This document shows, in pieces, positions 21,937 through 33,172 of a stretch of 64,000 nucleotides of DNA. The DNA comes from Aegilops tauschii subsp. strangulata (taxonomy: Eukaryota > Streptophyta > Magnoliopsida > Poales > Poaceae), in assembly GCF_002575655.3 (NCBI RefSeq), contig NC_053036.3, positions 154,480,627 to 154,544,626 of the forward strand, given 5' to 3'. The translations under genes and the position numbers were made by a program. The notes under the pieces are model-generated. The model ran no database searches. It was given only the letters and a program-made list of their open reading frames with translations, and had not been told where the DNA came from. How positions within the stretch are numbered: position 1 is the first letter of the stretch; each line of letters starts with the position of its first letter.

Positions 21937-24180
21937 CTAGAGGTGCGTGGACGGGTTCTCCTTCGTCCCATGCTTTCGGCAAGGCTGGTTCAACAGATAA
22001 GACAGGCGGTCCGGATTAGGACTTGGCCCTCCACCGCGCTGGGGCGGTTTACCTTTACGCCGTTGGCCTTTGTCCTGCGCGTTGGTATTAGCCACAAAAT
22101 CCAAGCTATTATCTGCTTTATGTTTACCATTGTTTCCATGGCCCGCCGGGTTGGGCTGCTGCCCCTTGGCATGCCCGCTCTTCTTTCCCTTCCCTGTCTT
22201 GTCATCGTCAGACTCGGGGTCCTTGGTACCATCAGAGTCGGCATATTTCACCAGAGCAGCCATGAGAGTCCCCATATCGTTGCAGTGGCGTTTGAGCCGT
22301 CCCAACTTCAGCTTCAGAGGTGCAAACCGGCAATTGCCTTCCAATGTTAAAACTGTTGTGTCAGCGTTAATGCAGTCCGATGAATGCAAAATCTCCCAAA
22401 CTCGGCGCACCCAATGGGTTGTTGATTCTCCTTCCTCCTGGACACATGCAGCTAGGTCCACAATTGACATGGGCTACTTACACGTATCCTTGAAGTTCTG
22501 GATAAACCGGGCCCTCAGCTCGGCCCACGACCCAATGGATTTAGCTGGTAACTTTTTCAACCAAGTTCGAGCCGTTCCTTCTAACATCATGGTGAAGTAT
22601 TTAGCGCACGTTGCCTCGTCCACATCCAGCATCTCCATTGCCATCTCATAGCTTTCCACCCATGCCTCGGGGGACAAATCGGCGGTGTAATTCGGCACCT
22701 TGCGCGGGCCTTTGAAATCCTTGGGCAGGCGCACATTGCGCAACACTGGGACGAGACACGGTACTCCCAAAGAACTAGAAGTAACTCCTGGTTCCACCGA
22801 CGTGGTTGGACGAACCAGAGTAAGCTGACGGGCTTCATGCTGCGCCGCTAACTCGGCCTCTCTACATGCCTGAACCCGGTCCACCACCTCCTGAGCATCA
22901 CCAGCAACACCCGCCGGGTTATTGCCACGGGGCGGATCACGATTCCGCGCGTTGCTTGACACTGCCGGTTCATCCATATGCCTGCTGTAACTCCAGCTTG
23001 GGCGGGGAGTGGAATGGATCCGATCGCGACTGTATGAATAAGCCTCCTGCTGAACCAAAGCTGTCTGAAGAAGCTCCCTAACCCGACGCCTCTCGACCGC
23101 CGCTGGAGATTCGCCTTCTATCGGGATGGCTGCCAGCCGTGAAGCGGCAGCGACAATGTTGTCCATCGGGTTAGAGTAATGACCAGGTGGTGTCGGGACA
23201 TGCTGTGTCACAATGTTGTTCTGACGAGGCGGATCCACCAAACGTGGCTGAACCGGCGCCCCCGCTCCAGGTGCCTCCGCCCGGTCTACCACTGGCAGAT
23301 TACTGGTCCCTGCTCCTGGGGTGTTAAAGAGGTTTCTAGCGTCATAAACTGGCGGCAGGCGAGATCGGTACCTCCTCTTCAGGACTTTGTTCAACGCAGT
23401 CTGATCCAGCATAATCCGGTAAGCATGTGCATCCAAAGCGGCCCGCTTCGTGGCCATCCTGGTATCCTCAGCTGCCAAGTCGGCTTTTGCCTGGGTGATC
23501 TGATCTTTCACCTTCGTGATTTCCGCATTGTGTGCATCCTGATCCGCCGGGTTAACCTCCGCCATTAGCATTGCCAACGGGTCAAACAAATCAGATAGAA
23601 CCTGAGCCGGCGGTCACCCGGGGCCTCCTACCCCGGCCGTTGTCGCTGCTGCCGATCTAGAAATCATCGCCGCTGCGGTCGAAGAGTGGAGCGCTGGCTG
23701 CGTACCAGCCATGAAGATCGCAACCCGGCTTGGCAGATCAAAGGGGTCCGGAATACTGTCGCCATCGAAACGGCCCTCGATCCGGCCATCTTGCAATTGA
23801 TACAGCGACTTGGTCTCTCCGGTCGATGCCTCGTCGCCGGAATAAACGACGGTCTCACCACCAGAGTCTGATCTATCCTCAGATTCCCCTCCGTGGATGA
23901 CTCCCACGAAGGCACGCTTCATGATAGGCTTGACCCGGGCAGATCTCGAACGCTGAGCCGTTTCGACGAGGTCGGTGCAGATGTCCGGCTCAGGGCCCAG
24001 TTCGCCGATCTTGCCAATGAAAACGTGTATGCCACCAAAGGGGACCCGGTACCCGTACTCAATTGAGCCGGCCTCGGGGCCCCAGCCTGCATCGTCGATG
24101 TAGAGCTTGCCGCGACGACTCTTGGTCATCCGGCCCACAGCGTAACCCTTGAGTCCTTCGAAGCTACCCTCCAAGAACAT
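21937..24180 (-). pseudogene. gag of nested gypsy element
   Basis: The first plausible methionine in the retroelement frame is at 24180 (MFLEGSFEGL), 38 bases inside the 5' LTR. The frame is the same through 23614, 23589-22474 and 22470-21937, broken by stops near 23613 (GPG then TGA), 22473 and 21937. The capsid-like core lies at 22690-22300 (PEAWVESYEMAMEML, TARTWLKKLP, RARFIQNFKDTC). A basic, GPSPNPDRLSYLLNQPCRKHGT zinc-knuckle-like tail follows. An N-terminal coiled coil (EITKVKDQITQAKADL) is visible near 23530. Only point nonsense changes separate it from an intact gag. Confidence 0.8.
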
Positions 24181-24197
24181 GAAACCATCGTGCGATA

Positions 24198-24215
24198 GCC
24201 CCACGGTGGGCGCCA
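24198..24215 (-). other. primer-binding site, lysine tRNA type
   Basis: The + strand GCCCCACGGTGGGCGCCA equals the 3' end of a plant tRNA-Lys plus CCA (from memory), so the - strand retroelement has the complementary primer-binding site 2 bases inside its 5' LTR. It fixes the orientation of the element. It is not a tRNA gene. Confidence 0.8.
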
Positions 24216-24217
24216 AC

Positions 24218-24741
24218 TGTCATGGGTTTGTCACGACAGATGTCCTCGTGAAAGGACTTAGTCGTGGAGCCATCGCTACGGGTTAGCTTAAAGGGGTTAA
24301 ACCGGACAAGGGACATGAGAGTTTTATACTAGTTCGGCCCCTTACGATGAAGGTAAAAGCCTACGTCTAGTTGTGATGGAATTGCTGGGGTTTCGATGAC
24401 CAGGGAGCGAATACGCTTTGCCTGAGTCTCGAGTTGTTGTCTGTTGTCCTTGAACCGCCGCTGGGTCGTCCACTTATATACATGGGTTGACGCCCGTCGG
24501 TTTACAGAATCCCAAGGCCGGCTCATAAACGTGTCCGGCTCGGTCTCCGCTCTTTCTATCTTACAGCACAAGTTTACATATCAATACCAGTTTATGTCTA
24601 CAGGCCTTAAACCGGTTTCAGGCCCTGGGCCTTCATAAAGCGTCACCGTCTGTCTTCATGGGCTTCAAATATAATGAGCTACTGATGGGGTTAACCCGGC
24701 CTCTCCTGGCCGGTTTACGCCCAGTGGTAATATCCCCAACA
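24218..24741 (-). repeat. 5' LTR of the nested gypsy element
   Basis: It runs from TGTCATGGGTTTGTCACG to TATCCCCAACA on the + strand. A TATA box reads GTATATAAGTG on the - strand (24471-24481). It is followed on the right by the target duplication CCTGC and the resumed gag of the Fatima-like host. Confidence 0.95.
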
Positions 24742-24746
24742 CCTGC

Positions 24747-27700
24747 CCTGGCCTTCAATCCAGGGCAGACTACTTCATCCGAAGATGGGTATCTGAAACC
24801 CACCGGACCCTCTCCTACTATGGAACATTCCTTCGGAGACCCGGAGGAAACTATGTCTTCGGCGAACCTGGAATCAAGCAGGACTCTCCCTATCGTCGGA
24901 GAGCAGAACCCGCCTCGGGATGCAAACTCCGAACTCTCAAGGTCCGCATCTAGTAAGCACAGCCTGGCAGAATATGTCGTGCCTAGCCCTGGTTCCCTAT
25001 CCGGCCTTCGCTCTTAAACGAGGCCTTGGACTTAATGTGATCCCTCGCAATTACAGAAGTATCGCCTCCGAACTACGCCCAGCCAGGACTAGGGGCTGAG
25101 AGCGGGGAATTTTACGTCCCACCCACCACCTACTTAATAGCCACCGTCGAGGATTTGACTGACATGCTAGATTACGCCTCCGAAGACATCGATGGTATGG
25201 ACAACGACGCCGGAGACAAACAAAGGCAAGACCCGCCATTCACCGGGCGCTGGACAGCTACCTCCACATATGATGTGTATATGGTGCATACACCCAAAGG
25301 GGATGACGAAGGAGGCAGGAAAGGTCTGAGTGAGGACAAGCCCGCGGACGCACCACTGAAACGTCGACTTACGACGCCGCTCAAAATCACGTCGCAAAAA
25401 GGACAGTAACACTGACACCGGAGACAATAACACTGCGGACAACGCCGAAGATCCCGAAGACCCAGTCGAGCCTACGTCCGAATAGGATGATTGGGAGGAG
25501 GGACAAGTGAACCCCGACGAGCCGGTCGGGAATGAGGATTCGGAAGATGGCAACTATCTACCGATCTCCGAGGATGATGTCAGCCTCGGCAACAAAGACT
25601 TCATCATGCCAGAGGAACCCCTCAAGCAAGAGCGCTTTAAGTGTCAGCTAAACGCAACTGTGAGAAGCCTAAAAAAGAAGCAGCAAAAGCTCTAAGCCGA
25701 ACAGGATACCCTCAACGATAGATGGACCCAGGTCCTAGCTGCCGAAGAATACGGTCTCGAGCGCCCAACAAAGAGTTATCCGAAGCGTCGGTTACTACCA
25801 CAATTCGATGACGAGGCCCTTGAGCCACTACCGTCAAGATATGACCGCGCCGAGGAACCAGACCGACCACCACGTGGGCGAGATAAAGCGGCTACTTACG
25901 CCGAACACCAACCCGCACCACCTCGCCGAAGAGGCAAAGAGGTAGAGGCTCCAGGATACACCTACGACCTATGAAAGGACCTGGACAATAGAGTCGGCCA
26001 AGCTAGATCAATCTATCGATCAAGGGGGCGTGCCCCAACGCGAGAAGATGGCCATCAAGCCTGGCGTGATAGGCATAATCTCACCCGGGCTGAAAACCGA
26101 ACACGGATGTCATCCTAACTCCGTCGTGACGTTGCCCGAAACAGAGGCGCCGCACACCCCTTATGCTTTACCGATGAGGTAATGCAGCACCAGTTTCCAA
26201 ACAGGTTTAAACCCGTAAACATTGAATCATATGACGACACGACAGATCCCGCGGTATGGATTGAGGATTTCCTCCTCCACATTCACATGGCTCGCGGTGA
26301 CGATCTCCATGCCATCAAATACCTCCCCTTAAAGCTAAAAGGAACAACACGGCACTGGTTAAACAGCCTCCCAGAGAACTCCATTGGTAGCTGGGAAGAT
26401 TTGGAGGATGCCTTTCGAGACAACTTCCAAGGCACCTATGTCCGGCCTCCGGATGCCGATGACCTTAGTCATATAGTCGAGCAACCCGGAGAGTCAGCCC
26501 ACAAACTCTGGACTAGGTTCTTAATTAAAAAGAACCAAATTGTCGATTGTCCGGATGCCAAGGCCCTCGCGGCCTTTAAACATAGCATTCGTGACGAATG
26601 GCTCGCTCGACACCTCGGCCAAGAAAAGCCGAAGTCCATGGCAGCTCTTACCGCACTCATGACCCGCTTTTGCGCGAGAGAAGACGGCTGGTTGGCTTGT
26701 AGAAGCAACAGTACCAACGACCCTGGCATCTCCGAAGTTAGAGATGGCAACAGTAGGCCACGACCCAACAAACACAAGCGTCGAAGAAACAACGAAGATA
26801 CCGAAGACACGGCGGTCAACACTGGATTCAGTGGCTCTAAATCCGGTCAGCGGAAGAAGCCATTCAAAGGAAACAAAGATGGTCCATCCAGTTTGGACAA
26901 AATACTCGATCGGCCTTGCCAGATTCATGGCACCCCTGACAAGCCTGCCAATCATTCCAACAGAAATTCTTGGGTCTTTAAACAGGCCGGTAAGTTAAAT
27001 ATCAAACATAAGGGGAAAGGGCCGCCAAGCAAGGACGATAAAGAGCCTCGCCCACCGAACACAGGGGGACAAAAGAAATTTCCCCTTGACATGAAAACAG
27101 TGAACATGGTATATGCCACCCATATCCCCAAGAGGGAACGCAAGCGCGCACTAAGGGACTTCTACGCTGTAGAGCCTGTCGCCCCTAAATTCAACCCGTG
27201 GTCGGCTTGTCCGATCACCTTCGATCGCAGGGACCGCCCGACCAGTATCCGTCATGGAGGTTCAGCAGCCCTGGTCCTCGATCCAATTATTGACGGATAC
27301 CATCTCACTCGATTCCTCATGGATGGCGGCAGCAGTCTTAACTTGATTTATCAAGACATGGTCCGCAAAATGGGTATCTACCCAGCAAGAATCAAGCCTA
27401 CTAACACCACCTTTAAGGAGTAATACCCGGCGTAGAAGCCCGCTGCACGGGCTCAATAACGTTGGAAGTAGTCTTCGGTTCTCCAGATAACTTCCTAAGA
27501 AAAGACTTGATCTTCGACATCGTCCCCTTCCGCAGTGGTTATCATGCACTGCTCGGACGAACCGCCTTCGCTCGCTTCAATGTGGTCCTGCATTATGCTT
27601 ACCTAAAGCTCAAAATGCCCGGACCCCGCGGCGTTATCACAGTCAATGGAAACATGGAGCACTCCCGCCGTACCGAGAAGCACACCGTGGCCCTCGCTTC

Positions 27701-27821
27701 TGAGGTACAGAGCGGCCCTTTCAAGCCAAACACTTCATTGGCCATCAAGCCCCCGGACATTGTCAAACGAGTCCGGTCTACCCTGCAGAACGATAGCTCG
27801 GTCAATCCGGAGCTGGACTAG
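24747..27821 (+). pseudogene. gag-protease of the Fatima-like element, second segment
   Basis: It resumes the gag begun at 10858. The N-terminal half (24747-26180) has several stops. A long open stretch, 26182-27423, carries the capsid core (PAVWIEDFLLHIHMARGDD, TTRHWLNSLPENSIGSWEDL, LWTRFLIKK), a basic zinc-knuckle-like PCQIHG segment and the protease motif FLMDGGSSLNLIYQ. After a stop at 27421 and a frameshift, the protease C-terminus continues at 27462-27821 (GYHALLGRTAFARF). Nothing like RT, RNase H or integrase follows, so the element must rely on enzymes from a relative. Confidence 0.8.
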
Positions 27822-29135
27822 CAGTTTCGCCTCCGTCAATCACCTCATCTAATAGCGGCATATGTACTGCGTGTGCATAACTACGCACTCAAAATACATT
27901 GGGCAACGACAGAGGCACACTGAGGACGAGGTCCATAATGCGGCTCGACCCTATTCGGACCTTAATCTTCTTCTTTTTTTTCTTTTTTTTCTCTTTTTTC
28001 AGGTTCTTTAAAACCTAAATCACTTTTCGGTGGTACAAGGGCCCTTTCTCAGGCCCCTTTTATATACACGATCGTCAATCCTTTCAACGGATCCTACACC
28101 AAGGCGAAAAGCGGTGCAGACGTGCGGCAGGGTGTCCAAAGGATCTTCAAGACCACCTTTTCTTTTTTAGGACCTGTATACAGCTTTCCCTTGCTTGCAA
28201 ATTCTTGGCATGTAAAATAGCCTTGATGCTTATGGCATTCTCTGTAAGAGCACGTTTTGATGTATCAATCAGACTATAATGGAAATGGTTTTTGCCCAAC
28301 ACTATTCGGTATTGGTTTATTTCATAATCTGTATTCCCTCTTCACATCAGATTGGCATATACACCTCGACATGATTTAAAATGCTAGGGGCTTTATTCGG
28401 CCACATATATTTTGAAAAAAACAAAGTCCGAACACTCTCAGAGTATACTTCGACGTCCTGAATACTACATTATATGCATCGGCTCCGAATCATGTTTGGT
28501 CAATAGTTGGGTTGCCCGGCTCCTGTGGTTTCTACCATACGTTCCGCTCGTTCGGCTAAGGTAGTAAAGGGAGAACTACTGCGATTGTCTTTCTGGTTTG
28601 TCCGGTCAAGCACCTCAGTAGAGAAAGTCAAAAATTGACTGTCATGATACGGCGAGAGCTGGTCAGTGATTCGGCGACCTATTATAAATCTCTTGCGATT
28701 TCTTCCGTATTATACGAAGGACCGGCCTCCGTCCGGTCATGTGCCTATGGCATCCAGTTCGGATGACCGCATACGCACCAGGGGCTAGTACGTAGCCCCA
28801 CTGTCAAAATCCTAAGGCTAAGTGAAAGTGATAAAGCCATATAGTCTGATTGCCTGGTTCGATACGCAGACACCTCCTTTACGGACCAAGACGTTGGGTC
28901 AAGTGTGATCATGTGCTACTCCGAACACCCCCATAGCATCTACGTGGGGGCTGAAGCCGACGACTGGCAAACTTTCAAGATTAATAAACGGCCGCACAGG
29001 AGGAAAGTAATTTCAGATAAAAGGCAGAAATATATTACACAACCTTGGTTCACAAAACAACGTCTGGGCCGCCCGGATACATTCACTCAAATATGATATC
29101 CTTCGAGCAATGACTCTCTATTAAACGGGCACCCT
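27822..29135. other. non-coding middle of the Fatima-like element
   Basis: This lies where pol would be expected. It begins with a pyrimidine run (27968-27999) and continues AT-rich with no conserved frame on either strand. It separates the 3' end of gag-protease from the 3' end of the antisense gene, which converge on it. Confidence 0.6.
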
Positions 29136-29410
29136 CTAGGACGTCTTCAAAATACCGCTCTGGCTTGCGGTGGTCCTTGCCTTCGGGTGGGCCTCAACCG
29201 CCATGACGACGGCCTTCATCTTCGCCCAGTGCATCTTGACACGGGCAAAGGCCATCCGCGCGCCCTCTATGCACGCCGAGTGCTTCACAACTTCAACTCG
29301 GGGCAGGGCGTCGGCGAGTCGTTTCACCAGGGCGAAGTAGCTGCTAGGAATTGGTTCGGTTGGCCATAGCCGGACTATGAAGTCCTTCATGGCCAATCCG
29401 GACATCCTAT

Positions 29411-30299
29411 TGTCCGATTTTGGGTTCTAGCAAAACCCTTGAGGTTCGAACACTGGGGTGCGCACGAGGATTTCCCCCTACCGAGTCTCGCCCTCAGCCT
29501 CACCGCGATCTCAAAGCCTAGCTCGACGAACTCGCAACACAAGAGACACGAGATTTATACTGGTTCGGGCCACCGTTGTGGTGTAATACCCTACTCCGGT
29601 TTGGTGTGGTGGATTGCCTCTTGGGCTGATGATGAACAGTACAAGGGGAAGAACAGCCTCCTGAGGCGAGGTGTTCTTGTGCTTGGTGGGTGTGAGAATG
29701 ATTCGAATCTCCCTCGCCCCCTGCTAGGGTGGTGGCTAGTCCTATTTGTAGAGGCCTGGTCCTCTTCCCAAATATTGAGCGGGAAGGGATGCCGCAACTG
29801 CCAATTTGAAGGGAGGCAGCTAGTACAAGCTATCCTGACTAAAGGTGGTCTTCGCCTGCCAAAGGCTCTGGTGGTGACGTCGTCTTGGGCTCCACGGTGA
29901 CCTTCGTCCTGCCGTCCTGCTGGCCTTGGTCTCGTTGCACCGATATGGAAACCTTTGCCTGATGCCTGGGTACTCCTCGCCCGCACTTGCCTCCTTAGCA
30001 CCAAAGAGGAAACAAGGACACTGTGCGCGCTGGCGCCTGCCTGGTCTTGGTCGTCATGGCTTGCGTCATTGGAACCTCGCGAGGTTCGCCTTGCCTTGAT
30101 CTCTCCGCCCCTCGCGAGCGAGCCTGGTGAGGCCGCCCCTGAGGAGGTCTCATGTCATCCGCCTCGCGAGGCTTGGCCCCTCATGAGGGTCTTGAGCGTT
30201 TGCTGGTGAAGACGGCCGGTCGTACTGTGCCGTGAGTGGAGCCATGCCGTGGGCCGCAGGCAGGCAAGTCTGGGGACCCCCGTTCCCAGAACACCGACA
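29411..30299 (-). repeat. 3' LTR of first X element
   Basis: It runs from TGTCCGATTTTGGGTTC to CCCAGAACACCGACA on the + strand. The adjoining - strand tract GGGCCCGGGGGCTAC is the likely polypurine tract and shares GGGGCTAC with the Fatima-like elements. Confidence 0.95.
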
Positions 30300-30574
30300 G
30301 TAGCCCCCGGGCCCAAGGCGCGCTCGGACTTGGCTTCGAGGCGAAACCAAAGGTCAAGTGCGGAGCGACGTGGGACCTAACAGCTTGCGGCCTTGGTCGA
30401 TGCGTGGCGATTGATTGGACGTGGGCGTCTACGCTTCCCCACGCTGCCTCGGCAACTGCCCGTCTGACAAAAGGGTGGCGCTTGCTTTCTTTCGTCTTGC
30501 TCCAGATCCCCTTTCTTGCCCCTTGCTTTCGAAATCTCCAGATCTGCTCCCATCCCCTTCCGAATCAGCGACCA

Positions 30575-33172
30575 ATGGCGCCCCGGAAGGTCAAGGTTTC
30601 TTCATCGCCCGCCTGGTACGAGCCGGCTCTGGATGCGCCCAATGTCTCAGAGAAGAACCTCGCCGCCACACGCCTACTGACGGCGAGAGAGAGCAACGAG
30701 AGGGGGAAGACCGAGCTCCGGGCTGGCTCTGCCGTGCCGGAGCCTGCGGGAAGCACCTTCTTCCCCTTCTTCAGGAGCAGCGTCGTTGCGGGGCTGGTTC
30801 CCCCTTCTGTGACTTCTTCTATGAGGTCCTTGGCCATTACGGGCTGCAGGCGCTGCATCTTCATCCCAACTCTGTCCTCCTTCTGTCGATCTTCGCCTTC
30901 TACTGCGAGGCATATGTCGGCGTGATGCCGTCCGTGGCTCTGCTACGCTACTTCTTCCTTCGCATCAACGATGGTCGCACCTCCGGGTGCGCCAACTTCA
31001 TCGCAGCCGGCAAGGCCAAATCGATCTCGAAGGCTGGGAAGAAGGCCGACAGCTTCATGAGCAAGTGGGTCATGATGGACGCCAAGTGTGTCCAGCCACG
31101 CTTGGTGCTGCCAACGGTGATGCCCCAGTCTGACACGGGGTGGTCTCGTGCGAAGCTCACTGATGACCGGGCGACGTCGCTGCTGGAGAAGATGAACGCC
31201 GACCTGAAGCCGGGCAACGCGAAGGCGGCGAAGGTAACAGGGGCCATGCTCCTGAGGGAATTCCTGATGCTGCGCGTGGCCCCTCTTCAGGCGCGCTCGC
31301 GCCCCCTTATGGAGGCTTGGGGCGAAGAGGACAAGCTTCGCTTGAGCCCGGAAGCCTTGCCTGACGAAGAGCTGGCTACGGCTCTCCACCTCCTGGTCGG
31401 GGACGACCAGGAATACCCGCCGAGTGCCTTCGTTCCCTTGTTCTGCTGCGAGGACTGGGCGCAGGTCGTGGCTGCCAGGCCAACTTTTGATGGGTGCGGG
31501 CTGGTGCCGCCAGCGCCTCCTGCGGTCCCGGCTGCGGCGGCGCCGGTGGAAGTGTCTTTTGACGACTCTCGCAAGGAGGAGGAAGAGGAGGAAGACGGGG
31601 AGCGCGACTCGGAGGCTACCCCCGAGGGGATGGGGGAGACCTCCCCCTTGAGAAAGGCCGACATCCTCCGCACCCTTCCTGATGACGACGGGGTCGACGT
31701 CCCATAGGAGAAGGAGGAGCCGCCCGTGATCCCGACGAGGGGCAGGTCGGCGCTGATCTCCCGAGATGCTGCTTCTGCTCCAACGCTGCCTGGAGTCGCT
31801 TCCGGCCCATCTGGTGCTCCTTCTTCTGCTCCTGGAGCCCGTGCGCCCGCGCCCCAGGCAGGGAGGCTCTCGGGCTTCAAGCTTAATTAGCAAGAGGAGG
31901 GTGGACTACACGGCGGTGGACCAGTAAGTGCTCTTTCCTTGTTTCGCTCTTGCTTCTGGTGCTTGACCTTGACGCTTCTCTGTTGTGCGATCAGGCCGAC
32001 GCCTGTGGCGAAGAAGAGGAATGAGGAGGCAGTGGTGCTGCTCGAGATCAACCTGCCTGCTCCGGCTGCCTCTCCCTCCATGGAGAAGGGCAGCGTTGGC
32101 GCTCATGTCTCTCCGGCCCAGTCGTCCTCACAAGGCCTGGGGGAGAATCCTCGGGAGGAGTCAGCCCCCGTGGCCCCGCCAGCTCCGGGGGCACCGGTGT
32201 CCGGTTCGGCTGCTGAGCTCTTCAAGGCTCAGGAGCCCCCAGTCTCCCAGGCTATGGTGACGATACCTTCTCCTCCTTCTCCCGCTGCACCGCTGATTCC
32301 AGGTCCTTCCGCCTCCCCTGACGTCTTGGAGCGCGCTCTTTCTGAGATGACCCGACTGCGAGAAGATCGTCAGGGCGCCGACCCCCGACTGGTGGCTGGG
32401 CGCTTGGAGCTAGTCTCTGGCTGGCTCCATTCTGACTTGTCCGTTTGGGCGGCGCTGAGCCAGGCCAGGGTGACCTCCGAGAAGGAGAAGCAGGCTGCCG
32501 CCCAAGTAGCGGCTGCTCGCGAGGCGGTGCTGAAGGACGTCGAGGCCGCTGAGGATCGGTGCCGGGCGCTGGAGGCCGAGCTGGAGATCCTGTGCGACGA
32601 GCGTGCAGAAGAAGCCCGTGGTCGCAAGGCGGAGGAGGAGAAGATGAAGGCCCGGGAGGACGCCATCAAGGGTCGTGACGCAGAGCTAGAGCAGACGGCG
32701 AAGGCGCAGGCCGCTGAGCACGGCCGGCTGGAGGAGTTGGAGCGGAAGGTGAAGGCGGAGAAGGCCGAACTTGACACCAAGGCGAAGGTTCTGGCCGAGG
32801 ACCACACGGCCTTCGCACTCCTCGGGGAGAGGTCGCGCGTGGCACTGAAGACACTCTATGAGAAGGGCTTAGAGAAGCCGCTAACCACCGACGAGGACGG
32901 CCCTCGCCCAGTTGATTCCCTACTTGGTCGAGGCGCTTGAGGAAGTCGTGAGCGGCATCGGCCCCATGCCAGAGGAAGAGGCTCGCGTCCTTTCTTCAGC
33001 TGCGCTGATGCGCGTCTTCAGCCACCTCCATATTCATGATCCTGCCGCCCGCCTTGATGAGTTGTTGGAGCCTGTGGATGACGAGCACTGCGCAGCTGCT
33101 GCCGCAGCCGTGAAGGGTCAGGTGGAGGCCCTGCTGAAGAAGTTCCGCGCCTTCGAACAGTGGTGCTACTAA
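30575..33172 (+). pseudogene. spliced antisense gene, copy 3 (X element)
   Basis: The ATG at 30575 (MAPRKVKVSSSPAWYEPALD) opens 276 bases inside the 3' LTR. The PF04195-like core follows (FFYEVLGHYGLQALHLHPNS, FAFYCEAYVGVMPSVALLRY). A one-base loss in a C run at 30800-30804 (five C; the X2 copy has six) shifts the frame. Exon 1 passes an acidic EEEEEEDGE linker and a stop at 31706 and ends at 31923. A 71-bp GT-AG intron (31924-31994) keeps the phase at a split CA/G codon. Exon 2 gives a long coiled coil (32330-32870) and GLEKPLTTDEDGP. An extra base near 32906 shifts the frame, and the end reads LDELLEPV..VEALLKKFRAF. Antisense to gag. Function unknown. Confidence 0.75.

Larger units (their letters stand above)
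11137..24741 (-). mobile_element. complete nested gypsy element with full gag-pol
   Basis: The LTRs are 11137-11659 (3') and 24218-24741 (5'), about 524 bp each, bounded by TGT..ACA. A perfect 5-bp target duplication CCTGC flanks it (11132-11136 and 24742-24746). The primer-binding site at 24198-24215 matches a lysine tRNA 3' end. Gag, protease, RT, RNase H and integrase are on the - strand, and a spliced gene lies on the + strand between pol and the 3' LTR. Over about 345 aligned LTR bases I count about 14 differences. Its protein-coding frame is the best preserved in the window. Confidence 0.95.

Noticed and set aside
24198..24215. tRNA-like 3' end (also at 37593 and 60494)
   Set aside because: Only the last 18 bases of a tRNA are matched and each lies directly inside an LTR, so these are primer-binding sites and not tRNA genes.
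29439..30200. Several + strand frames of 60-150 codons inside X LTRs
   Set aside because: They recur only because the LTR is duplicated, change length between the two LTRs, and have no protein features.
30943..31893. 316-codon minus-strand frame
   Set aside because: It is the complement of the GC-rich antisense gene copy 3. It is not conserved in copy 4 and shows no motif.
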